Positions 42,504-51,078 of a stretch of DNA of 64,000 nucleotides are shown here, piece by piece. The stretch covers positions 1-64,000 of the forward strand of contig JACJGO010000017.1 in NCBI GenBank assembly GCA_014163555.1, written 5' to 3'. This stretch comes from Flavisolibacter longurius. Its GTDB lineage: Bacteria; Bacteroidota; Bacteroidia; Chitinophagales; Chitinophagaceae. Each line of letters begins with the position of its first letter. Within the stretch, counting starts at the first letter, position 1. The translations under genes were made by a program, and so were the position numbers. The notes under the pieces are model-generated. The model did no database searches. It was not told where the DNA came from and was given only the letters and a program-made list of their open reading frames with translations.

Positions 42504-44094
42504 CCTGAAACACGCCCGTTTTAAAATCGGGAAGAAAAGGTTGATGATTGGCGGCTTTCAGTCCTTCCGAAATCACGGTTCTTGTTTCCACGGGATCGAT
42601 GATCTCATCCACCCACAGGCGGGCGGCTGCATAATACGGGGTGGTTTGTTTTTCGTACCGGCCTTTTATCTCGTTCAGCAGCTTTGATTCGTCTTCCGGT
42701 GAAATGGTTTCACCTTTAGATTTTAGTGCTGCCACCTGTATTTGCAGGAGTGTTTTTGCCGCCTGGTCGCCGCCCATCACTGCAATTTTTGCCGTGGGCC
42801 AGGCATAAATAAACCGCGGATCGTAGGCTTTTCCGCACATGGCATAATTACCAGCTCCATAGCTGTTTCCCACAACAATAGTGATCTTGGGTACAACCGA
42901 ATTGGCCACTGCATTTACCAGCTTGGCGCCATCTTTAATAATACCGGCATGTTCGCTGCGACTGCCCACCATAAAACCCGTCACATCCTGGAAAAACACC
43001 AGCGGAATTTTCTTTTGATTGCAGTTTAAAATAAAACGGGCGGCTTTGTCGGCGCTGTCGTTGTAAATAACACCGCCCATCTGCATTTCGCCTTTTTTAT
43101 TTTTTACAATTTTTCGCTGGTTGGCTACAATGCCCACGGCCCAGCCGTCGATGCGGGCATAGCCGCAAACAATGGTTTTACCGTAATCTTCTTTGTACTG
43201 GTCAAGGCTGCCTTCATCCACGATGCATTCCAACAGTTCCACCATGTCATAAGGCTTGCTGCCTTCCACCGGGAAAATATCGTATAACGCCTGTGGGTCC
43301 GTTTTTGGCGCTTTGGGTGTTATCCGGTCAAACCCCGCGGATCCTTTTTCTCCAATCTTATTGATGATGCGTTTGACCTGGTCCAGACATTCCTGTTCTG
43401 TTTTGAACTTATAATCGGCTATGCCGGAAATTTCGGTATGCGTTACGGCACCGCCCAGGGTTTCGGTGTCGATGTCTTCACCAATCGCTGCTTTCACCAA
43501 GTAAGGGCCCGCCAGGAAAATTGATCCCTGTCCTTCCACCATCAACGTCTCATCGCTCATTATGGGCAGGTAAGCACCGCCGGCTACACAGGCGCCCATC
43601 ACCGCCGCAATCTGCACAATGCCTTTGGCACTCATTTGGGCATTGTTGTAAAAAATGCGTCCGAAGTGTTCTTTGTCCGGAAAAATTTCATCCTGCATGG
43701 GCAGAAAAACACCGGCGCTGTCAACCAGGTAAATAATAGGAAGGTTGTTCTGCAGGGCAATCTCCTGCATGCGCAGATTTTTTTTACCGGTAATGGGAAA
43801 CCAGGCTCCGGCCTTTACGGTTTGATCGTTGGCTACAATAACGCATTGTTTGCCGCTGACATAACCCAGACCCGCTACGGTTCCGCCTGCGGGGCAGCCG
43901 CCTTGCTCTTCATACATTTCCCAGCCGGCAAATGCGCCAATCTCCTGGAAGTGGGTGTCTTTATCAATCAGGTAATGGATGCGTTCTCTTGCGGTAAGTT
44001 TTCCTTTTTCAGCTTGTTTGGCCTGAGCTTTTTTTCCGCCACCTTCGTAAACCTTTTGTAAGCGGTTATTTCGTTGTTCCAATAAGGGTTGCAT
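42499..44094 (-). CDS. Acyl-CoA carboxylase beta (carboxyltransferase) subunit
   Basis: A 531-residue carboxyltransferase of the biotin-dependent acyl-CoA carboxylase family, closest in pattern to methylcrotonyl-CoA carboxylase beta. The N-terminal half has GGGKKAQAKQAEKGKLTARERI, FGRIFYNNAQMSAKGIVQIAAVMGACVAGGAYLPIMSDE and QGSIFLAGPYLVKAA. The C-terminal half has IPLVFFQDVTGFMVGSRSEHAGIIKDGAKLVNAV and GNSYGAGNYAMCGKAYDPRFIYAWPTAKIAVMGG, the oxyanion-hole loops. The alpha subunit with biotin carboxylase is not adjacent, so it must be encoded elsewhere. Likely roles are leucine or branched-chain acid breakdown. The exact substrate is inferred. Confidence 0.92.
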   Translation of the reverse strand: MQPLLEQRNNRLQKVYEGGGKKAQAKQAEKGKLTARERIHYLIDKDTHFQEIGAFAGWEMYEEQGGCPAGGTVAGLGYVSGKQCVIVANDQTVKAGAWFPITGKKNLRMQEIALQNNLPIIYLVDSAGVFLPMQDEIFPDKEHFGRIFYNNAQMSAKGIVQIAAVMGACVAGGAYLPIMSDETLMVEGQGSIFLAGPYLVKAAIGEDIDTETLGGAVTHTEISGIADYKFKTEQECLDQVKRIINKIGEKGSAGFDRITPKAPKTDPQALYDIFPVEGSKPYDMVELLECIVDEGSLDQYKEDYGKTIVCGYARIDGWAVGIVANQRKIVKNKKGEMQMGGVIYNDSADKAARFILNCNQKKIPLVFFQDVTGFMVGSRSEHAGIIKDGAKLVNAVANSVVPKITIVVGNSYGAGNYAMCGKAYDPRFIYAWPTAKIAVMGGDQAAKTLLQIQVAALKSKGETISPEDESKLLNEIKGRYEKQTTPYYAAARLWVDEIIDPVETRTVISEGLKAANHQPFLPDFKTGVFQV

Positions 44095-44271
44095 AGCATT
44101 CGTTTAGGTTGTTGCGAGCCCGGATGCAAAACGCATTGCCAACAGAAATGTTCACCATTGGGCGGTTTTATTTTGCCACCGGCTTCAACAGAAATGCGCC
44201 AAAGATATAAGAAGGGAAGCTTGCCTGTTAAATCTTTAGTCTTTAACCAGTTGTTCCCTTAATTTTACAGA

Positions 44272-44847
44272 ATGCCCCTTGCCATTAATGATTTACCCCT
44301 CGCAGGATTGGTGAAGAATGCAACGCAATCGGTTCATGAAGAAGTTGAGGGTCTTCTCCTTCCGGCGCTGGCATCCATTCGCACAACAGAAGACTACGCC
44401 AGTATCCTGAAAATGTTCTACGGCTATTTCTATCCGTTGGAAAAACAGATTGAAAACCACATCCAAGCCGGCAACCTGCCTGATATAAAAGAAAGGCGAA
44501 AAGCGGCTTCCATCCTTCACGATCTGCGCCAGATCGGGCAGCCAACCGAAAATCTATTTCTTTGCGATACACTTCCGGCCATTAACAATGCACCACAGGC
44601 TTTTGGTGCACTGTATGTGTTAGAAGGCTCTACCTTGGGCGGAAAACAGATCGCAAAAATGCTAACGAAAAATCCAGCCATTCCGGAAGGTGCCACTCGT
44701 TTTTTTTCAGGCTATGGTGATCAAACCGGCAGCCGGTGGAAAGCGTTTCTGGAGGTATTTAACCAGCAACCCCAAAAGGAAGAAGTAACGGCCGCGGCCA
44801 CTGAAACATTTTATTTTTTAAAGGGCTGGATGCAGCACGCAATTTAG
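44272..44847 (+). CDS. bphO: Biliverdin-producing heme oxygenase
   Basis: A 191-residue all-helical heme oxygenase. It breaks heme down to biliverdin, the chromophore of bacteriophytochromes. The proximal haem ligand is His22 in NATQSVHEEVEGLL. The distal helix contains ALYVLEGSTLGGKQIAKML (about 113-131), the usual glycine-containing motif over the haem. YGDQTGSRWKAFLEVF follows, as in BphO-type proteins. The stop codon is one base before the phytochrome start. It is very likely in one operon with it and supplies its bilin. Confidence 0.93.
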   Translation: MPLAINDLPLAGLVKNATQSVHEEVEGLLLPALASIRTTEDYASILKMFYGYFYPLEKQIENHIQAGNLPDIKERRKAASILHDLRQIGQPTENLFLCDTLPAINNAPQAFGALYVLEGSTLGGKQIAKMLTKNPAIPEGATRFFSGYGDQTGSRWKAFLEVFNQQPQKEEVTAAATETFYFLKGWMQHAI

Positions 44848-44848
44848 T

Positions 44849-46360
44849 ATGACAGGAATAAAAAACTACGATGCAGAGTTTTGTGGAAAAGTACCCCTGC
44901 ATCAAACCAATTTAATTCAGCCGCATGGTGTGCTGCTGATAGTGAAAGCAGATGATCTCTCCATTTTGCAGGCCAGTGAAAATTGCAGCGCCGTTTTTAG
45001 CCTGCCGGCACCTGACCTTGTCAAAGAAAAGCTGAGCAACTTTATCAGCACCGATGAAGTGGCGCAATTGAGCCGGTTGAGAGAGAATGCATCCCTGGGC
45101 CGGTTGCCTTTTCAGTTAACGGTGAATGGAAAGATATTTCTTGCCAGCCTCGACCAGCAGGATGCGTTCCTGATTCTCGAGATTGAAAAAGAACCACATG
45201 TACAGGGCAGCCAATTGTCCTTTGTCAATATCTACCAGGAAGTAAAACATACAATGGCGGCTATTGAAGCCTGCAAGGATACCGAAGAAACCTGCCGGGT
45301 TGTGGCGGCCGAACTGAAAAAGCTTTCCGGCTTCGACAAGGTAATGGTTTATCGCTTCGACGAAGACTGGAATGGTGATGTGGTGGCCGAAGAAATGGAA
45401 CCGGGTATGGAAAGTTATATCGGGTTAAAATTCCCGGCATCTGATATTCCAAAGCAGGCCCGGGATCTTTACAAGCGATCCGCCTACCGGCTGATTCCAA
45501 CCATCCATTATGAGCCGGTTCGGTTATATCCTGTAATCAATCCGTTGACCAATGCGTTTACCAATCTTACCAACAGCAACCTGCGTAGCGTAGCTACGGT
45601 GCACCTGGAGTATCTTCAAAATATGAAGGTCGAAGCTTCCATGTCCACCCGTATTTTAAAAGATGGTGAATTGTGGGGCCTGATTGCCTGTCATCACCGT
45701 ACGCCGTTTTATTTGTCGTACGAAATGTGCTCCGTTTTTGAACTGCTTTCCAACTTTATTACAGCAAAAATTTCGGCTGTTCTCAACCGTGACAGTTTTT
45801 ATTACAAGGAAACCAAACGCGAATTACAGACGGAAGTAATCCAACAAGTAATTTCTGCCGGTAACCTGGCAAAAGAAAAGGACAAGCTGCTCACCTTGCT
45901 GGATGCTGATGGCGTTGCCATTATCAACAACAAGCACGTGGAAACGGCAGGCAGCACACCGTCAAAACACGAAATTGAAGACCTGGTTCTGTGGCTACAG
46001 GCAAACAACATTCAGCACCTTTTACATCAGCCTTCTTTGGCCTCGGTGTACGAAGCTGCCGAAGCCTATTCGGAAAAAGGAAGCGGACTTCTGGCCCTGC
46101 CTGTTGAAGCGGAGAAAGGTGATTTTGTATTGGCCTTCCGCAGCGAGGCGGTGAAAAATATCGCCTGGGGCGGAAACCCTGACGAAGCCATCCGGTTTGA
46201 AGCCGATACCAAACAATACCACCCGCGAGCATCCTTTCAAATTTGGCAGCAAACCGTGCGGCAGACCTCGATTCCGTGGAAAAAAGAAACCCTGGAAGTA
46301 GCCGACGGATTCCGGAATTTCCTAATTGAAAGCCGGTTAAATAAAAAATTTAAAGGATAG
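44849..46360 (+). CDS. Bacteriophytochrome photosensory core without kinase (PAS-GAF-PHY)
   Basis: A 503-residue photosensory module. Cys12, near the N-terminus in AEFCGKVPLHQTNLIQPHG, is the expected biliverdin attachment site. The PAS domain runs to about 115 and the GAF domain from about 128 to 312, with PASDIP (196-201, Asp199), VHLEYL (His252, Tyr255) and WGLIACHH (His282). The PHY domain has its tongue motifs WGGNPDEAI and PRASF (459-463). The chain then ends, with no histidine kinase. Signal output must therefore pass to another protein, most simply the CheB-CheR-kinase fusion starting 30 bases later. Confidence 0.93.
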   Translation: MTGIKNYDAEFCGKVPLHQTNLIQPHGVLLIVKADDLSILQASENCSAVFSLPAPDLVKEKLSNFISTDEVAQLSRLRENASLGRLPFQLTVNGKIFLASLDQQDAFLILEIEKEPHVQGSQLSFVNIYQEVKHTMAAIEACKDTEETCRVVAAELKKLSGFDKVMVYRFDEDWNGDVVAEEMEPGMESYIGLKFPASDIPKQARDLYKRSAYRLIPTIHYEPVRLYPVINPLTNAFTNLTNSNLRSVATVHLEYLQNMKVEASMSTRILKDGELWGLIACHHRTPFYLSYEMCSVFELLSNFITAKISAVLNRDSFYYKETKRELQTEVIQQVISAGNLAKEKDKLLTLLDADGVAIINNKHVETAGSTPSKHEIEDLVLWLQANNIQHLLHQPSLASVYEAAEAYSEKGSGLLALPVEAEKGDFVLAFRSEAVKNIAWGGNPDEAIRFEADTKQYHPRASFQIWQQTVRQTSIPWKKETLEVADGFRNFLIESRLNKKFKG

Positions 46361-46390
46361 TTTTTTAATTTAAAGAATTAATTCATTCCC

Positions 46391-49300
46391 GTGTTATCGT
46401 CACCCGAAGCGAAGCAAAACAAGACTCCTTTATCTGCCAATGAACATTTTATCGTGGCCATTGGTGCATCGGCTGGTGGCCTTGAAGCCATCCAGGAATT
46501 TTTTGATAACATGCCGTCCAATGGCAATCTTTCGTTTATCATCGTTCAGCACCTGTCGCCGGATTACAAAAGCCTTTTGGTGGAGCTGATCTCCAAGCAC
46601 ACATTTATGAAGGTGCGGGAAGCCGCGCACAGCATGATGGTGGAAAAGAACTGTGTGTATGTTATCCCCAACGACAAACTATTATCCATAAAGGATGGCT
46701 TGCTGCAGCTTACGGAAAAAAGAGCAGAGAAAGCACCCAACACAGCCATCGATATTTTCCTGAAATCGCTGGCGGAAGACCAGGGCAGCAAAGCCATTGC
46801 CGTGATTCTTTCCGGTACCGGTACCGACGGTTCTAAAGGCATTCAGGCCATCCAGCATGCCGGTGGAATGGTGCTGGTGCAGGATCCGATTTCGGCCAAA
46901 TTCGACGGCATGCCCAACAGCGCCATTGCCTCAGGTTTTGCCGATTATATTTTGTCGCCGGAGTTAATGCCTGAAGAGATTTTTAACTACATAAAGGAAC
47001 GACCGGTACGGCAGGCAGGCGAGGGCAAGCCGGACGAATCGTATCTGCCTGAGGTGCTGAAGCTGATTGAAAAAAGCTGTCAGTACGATTTTACCAATTA
47101 TAAAACACCCACTATCCTGCGCCGCATTGGCCGCCGGATGATGCAACTGGGTTACCGCAAATTCACTGAATACCTTGATTTCCTTCGGGAGTCATCCGAA
47201 GAATGTAAACTTCTTGGAAAAGAATTTCTGATCGGCGTTACCAAATTTTTTCGTGATAAAGCAGCATTCGACTTGTTGCGGGATGAAGTGATGCTCGACC
47301 TGATTCACAGCAAAAAGGACGGCGAGATCATCAAGATCTGGGTGGCTGCCTGCAGCACCGGGGAAGAAGCGTATTCGATCGCCATTTTGCTGGATGATCT
47401 TTTGATCAGTCTTGACCGCAAACTGGAAGTGAAAATATTTGCTACCGATATTGACCTGGATGCCATCGAATTTGCATCGAAGGGAATTTATCCTTCGCTA
47501 ACCATTTCTGAACTGGAGAGTCATCTTGTTCAAAAATATTTTCTGCAACAGGATGGCAGTGTGGTGGTAAACCCGGCGATCCGCAAGCAAATAGTGTTTG
47601 CCCGCCACAACATTTTAAAAGATCCTCCCTTCATTAAAAATGACCTGATCACCTGCCGCAATATGCTGATTTATATGAACAACATCTTGCAGCGGAAAGT
47701 AACGTCCACGCTCCAGTTCTCGTTGAACAAAGGCGGGTATCTTTTTTTGGGGCCTAGTGAGATACCGGCGGCCGTGCGGGAAAATTTCCAGGAAGTAAAT
47801 GGAAAGTGGAAGATCTACCGGAAAATTTCAAACGACAATCAATATAATCCGGAACGGTTTCCGTCAACGCAGGCATATAAAGCACAACGGGAAGTAAGGG
47901 TGCAATCGCGGGAAAATACACTGGGCAAAGAGTTGGCAGATGATTTTAAATCGCTGCTGACAGAAGAGTACGGATTTGCTGCGGTTTATATTGATAAAAA
48001 CTTTGACGTGCGGGAAGCCGTAGGCGATTACAAAAAATACCTGTCGCTACCTTCCAAATCAATCAACCTGCAGTTGCTGAAAATGGTCAGCCCCGAAGTG
48101 TCGGTGGTACTGAATACCGCCTTGCGAAAAGTTGCCAAGGAAGGCGAAAAAGTAACCTTGCACAATGTGCGCATTCGCGGCGACGAAACGGATAAAGGCG
48201 TCAACATCGTGGTAAAGCCAGCCAGCAGGGAAGGAGTCTTCTTGGTAAGTTTTTCGGACAGCCGCGAACTGCTGATCAAAAATTCGCATGAGTTTCCCAT
48301 ACAGCCTTCTTCCGAAACGGCAGCTTATATTGCTGAACTGGAAGATGAGTTGAAGGAAACAAGAGGCAACCTGCAGATGGCGATCGAAAGCCTGGAAACG
48401 GCCAACGAAGAATTGCAATCGAGCAATGAGGAACTGCTTTCTGCCAATGAAGAATTGCAGTCGAGCAACGAAGAATTGCAATCCCTGAATGAAGAACTGC
48501 ACACTCTGAATACAGAGCACCAGCTTCGCATTAAAGAACTAATAGAACTGAACGATGACCTGAACAATTATTTCCGCAGCACGGAAATCGCCCAGGTGTT
48601 TGTTGACCGGAACCTGCGCATCCGCAAGTTCAACCCGGCTGCTGTGCAAATGATCAACCTGATTGAATCCGACATTGGACGGCCGATTGAACACATCTCC
48701 ACCAATATCCGGGATGTCAATGTTTTCAAGGATATTCTGGAAGTAATTGCCAGGGAAAAAACGCTTGAAAAAGAAGTTGAGCTGAGTGATGGACGTATTT
48801 CGCTGATGCGCATTCTGCCCTACCTGCGGCAGGATAAGAGTGTTGACGGGGTTGTGATATCCTTCATTGATATTTCGGCGATGAAGCAGCGGGATAACAT
48901 TCTCAAAGGCGTGTTCAATGCTTCGCCCAACGCCATCATCGCTGTTGAATCGCTGCGAAAGAACAACAGCATTACCGGCTTCCGCATCATCAAAGCCAAT
49001 CTTCCGGCTGAAGATATTTTGGGTGTTGGCAACGAGGCCTACATCAATAAAAACCTGCATGATGTTTTTCCGCAACTGCTGGAGAAAATTTCACAAAAGG
49101 AACTGGTTTCGGTTGTCAATGAGAATAACGTTATTCAAACCGAGATTCTATTACAAACCCAACAAAATACAGAAGAGTGGTATTTGCTGATGGCCTCGAA
49201 AATGGGAGACGGCCTGGCCATGAGTTTGACCAATGTGCACGAGAAAAAAGTAGCCGAAGAAAAATTCCGTCGTAACTACCACGAGTTGCTGAAAGCAAAA

Positions 49301-50938
49301 GATAATTACCGCCGGTTGAATATTGCCCTGGAAGAAAAGGTACAGGAACGGACGGTTGAATTATCGGCCAGCGAAGAGCGGTTCCGCCTGATTGCCAACA
49401 CCACGTCGGATGCCATCTGGGACTGGGACCTGGTGAACAATAACATCTGGTGGAGCGACAGCTTTTACAATCGCTTTGGCTTTGCCGCTTCGGAGGAGGC
49501 TGCCAACAGTTCGTTCTGGCTTACGAGGGTGCATCCAGATGAAAGAGAAAGCGTACAGCAATCCTTGCAGGCCGCCATCAACACAGGGGCAAAAGAATGG
49601 ACCGCACAATTCCGCTTTCAAAAAGCCGATGGCAGTTATGCCATTATTCGTGACAAAGGCATGGTGCTCACCGACAACAACGGCACACCTTACCGCATGG
49701 TTGGGGCCATGATCGATAACACGGAAACCGAACAGGCTTCGCACTTGCTGCAGGTTAAGAACAACCAGTTGCAGGCCGTGCTGGATGAGTTCCAGTTTGT
49801 AACTGATTTTATGCCACAGATGGTATGGTCAACCCAACCAGACGGCTTCCACGATTTCTTCAACAAACAATGGTATAACTACACCGGCCTTACCTACGAA
49901 CAAACAAAAGATAAAGGCTGGTCGCTGGTGCTGCACTCCGATGATTACGACCGCACCTGGAAAATTTGGCAGCACTCCCTTGAAACCGGTGAGGTGTATG
50001 AAACGGAATACCGCTTGCGGCGCCACGATGGCCAGTATCGCTGGTTCCTGGCAAGGGCGCTACCCATGCGGGATGAACAAGGAAATATCATTAAGTGGTT
50101 TGGCACCTGCACCGACATCCATGACCAGAAAATGGCTTCTAATATTCTCGAAGCAAAGGTTCAGGAACGCACCAAAGAATTGCAAAAGGCCAATTTGGAG
50201 CTGGAGGCCAGTAACATTGAACTGCTGCAGTTTGCTTCTGTGGCCAGCCATGACTTGAAAGAACCCTTGCGAAAGATTCACATGTTTGGTAACCTGATCA
50301 AAGAGCGTTATCTCAACAGCGACGATGCCGCCTCCGAATACATGCAGCGCATCATTACATCTTCGGCCCGGATGACAAGGCTGATCAATGACCTGCTTGA
50401 TTTCACACGTCTTTCCATCAACAGCGCTTTTGAGCTCACAGACCTGAACCTGGTCCTGGAAGAAGTGCTGAGCGACCTGGAAGTGGCCATTAAGGAGAAA
50501 GAGGCCTGCATTGAATTTGCTCCGTTGCCGCAGGCAGAGGTGATCCCCGGACAGATCCGGCAGGTGTTGCAAAACCTGATCAGCAATGCTTTGAAATTTG
50601 CCCGGAAAGGAGAGCAGCCAATTGTACGCATAACCGCAGAAAGGGTAGCGCAACTGGCCACCGGTGCCGCACCGGATCCGGGCGGAAACTATCTGCGGTT
50701 GTGCGTTACCGATAACGGAATTGGATTCGACAACCAGTATGCCGAAAAGATCTTCACAATTTTCCAGCGGTTGCATTCCCGGGAAAAATATGAAGGCACG
50801 GGCATCGGTCTTGCCATAACCAAAAAAATTATTGAGCGCCACAACGGCGTTATTGCAGCCGATAGCAAAGAAGGTCAGGGCACATCGTTTATCATGGTCC
50901 TGCCCCTGAAGCAGCAACCTGCAGAACCGGCAAAATAG
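46391..50938 (+). CDS. CheB-CheR-PAS-histidine kinase fusion
   Basis: A 1,515-residue signalling protein starting at GTG. The CheB methylesterase domain (about 20-205) has Ser27 in IGASAGG, His54 in QHLSP and Asp146 in GTGTDGSKG. CheR (about 225-480) has WVAACSTGEEAYSIAILL, FATDIDLDA and DLITCRNMLIYM. A heptad coiled coil follows (about 645-720, NEELQSSNEEL repeats). Then come a PAS_10-like domain and three further PAS domains (about 720-1245), HisKA (VASHDLKEPLRKIH) and an ATPase with NLISNALKFA, DNGIGF and GTGIGLAITKKI. It probably reads the phytochrome state, with CheB and CheR parts acting on an unknown target. Confidence 0.95.
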   Translation: MLSSPEAKQNKTPLSANEHFIVAIGASAGGLEAIQEFFDNMPSNGNLSFIIVQHLSPDYKSLLVELISKHTFMKVREAAHSMMVEKNCVYVIPNDKLLSIKDGLLQLTEKRAEKAPNTAIDIFLKSLAEDQGSKAIAVILSGTGTDGSKGIQAIQHAGGMVLVQDPISAKFDGMPNSAIASGFADYILSPELMPEEIFNYIKERPVRQAGEGKPDESYLPEVLKLIEKSCQYDFTNYKTPTILRRIGRRMMQLGYRKFTEYLDFLRESSEECKLLGKEFLIGVTKFFRDKAAFDLLRDEVMLDLIHSKKDGEIIKIWVAACSTGEEAYSIAILLDDLLISLDRKLEVKIFATDIDLDAIEFASKGIYPSLTISELESHLVQKYFLQQDGSVVVNPAIRKQIVFARHNILKDPPFIKNDLITCRNMLIYMNNILQRKVTSTLQFSLNKGGYLFLGPSEIPAAVRENFQEVNGKWKIYRKISNDNQYNPERFPSTQAYKAQREVRVQSRENTLGKELADDFKSLLTEEYGFAAVYIDKNFDVREAVGDYKKYLSLPSKSINLQLLKMVSPEVSVVLNTALRKVAKEGEKVTLHNVRIRGDETDKGVNIVVKPASREGVFLVSFSDSRELLIKNSHEFPIQPSSETAAYIAELEDELKETRGNLQMAIESLETANEELQSSNEELLSANEELQSSNEELQSLNEELHTLNTEHQLRIKELIELNDDLNNYFRSTEIAQVFVDRNLRIRKFNPAAVQMINLIESDIGRPIEHISTNIRDVNVFKDILEVIAREKTLEKEVELSDGRISLMRILPYLRQDKSVDGVVISFIDISAMKQRDNILKGVFNASPNAIIAVESLRKNNSITGFRIIKANLPAEDILGVGNEAYINKNLHDVFPQLLEKISQKELVSVVNENNVIQTEILLQTQQNTEEWYLLMASKMGDGLAMSLTNVHEKKVAEEKFRRNYHELLKAKDNYRRLNIALEEKVQERTVELSASEERFRLIANTTSDAIWDWDLVNNNIWWSDSFYNRFGFAASEEAANSSFWLTRVHPDERESVQQSLQAAINTGAKEWTAQFRFQKADGSYAIIRDKGMVLTDNNGTPYRMVGAMIDNTETEQASHLLQVKNNQLQAVLDEFQFVTDFMPQMVWSTQPDGFHDFFNKQWYNYTGLTYEQTKDKGWSLVLHSDDYDRTWKIWQHSLETGEVYETEYRLRRHDGQYRWFLARALPMRDEQGNIIKWFGTCTDIHDQKMASNILEAKVQERTKELQKANLELEASNIELLQFASVASHDLKEPLRKIHMFGNLIKERYLNSDDAASEYMQRIITSSARMTRLINDLLDFTRLSINSAFELTDLNLVLEEVLSDLEVAIKEKEACIEFAPLPQAEVIPGQIRQVLQNLISNALKFARKGEQPIVRITAERVAQLATGAAPDPGGNYLRLCVTDNGIGFDNQYAEKIFTIFQRLHSREKYEGTGIGLAITKKIIERHNGVIAADSKEGQGTSFIMVLPLKQQPAEPAK

Positions 50939-51078
50939 GCCTTTCAGTTTTGGAAAGGATTTGCTTCATCACGATTTTTAACCGAATGCAGAGTTTATTT
51001 CTGTGCATTGAATAGTTACAGTGGTGTATTATTTGCAGTCCTCGCTTTGAGAGTAGTTTATCCTTAAAGCGCTAACGT

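Noticed and set aside
48397-48520. Imperfect 21-base tandem repeats in the CheB-CheR kinase gene
   Set aside because: They encode a heptad coiled coil (NEELQSS), so the period of 21 reflects protein structure, not an STRR array.
50060-50917. A 285-codon open frame on the minus strand at the end of the CheB-CheR kinase
   Set aside because: It is antisense to intact HisKA and ATPase domains and its composition (rich in Cys, Phe, Gln) is that of a shadow frame.
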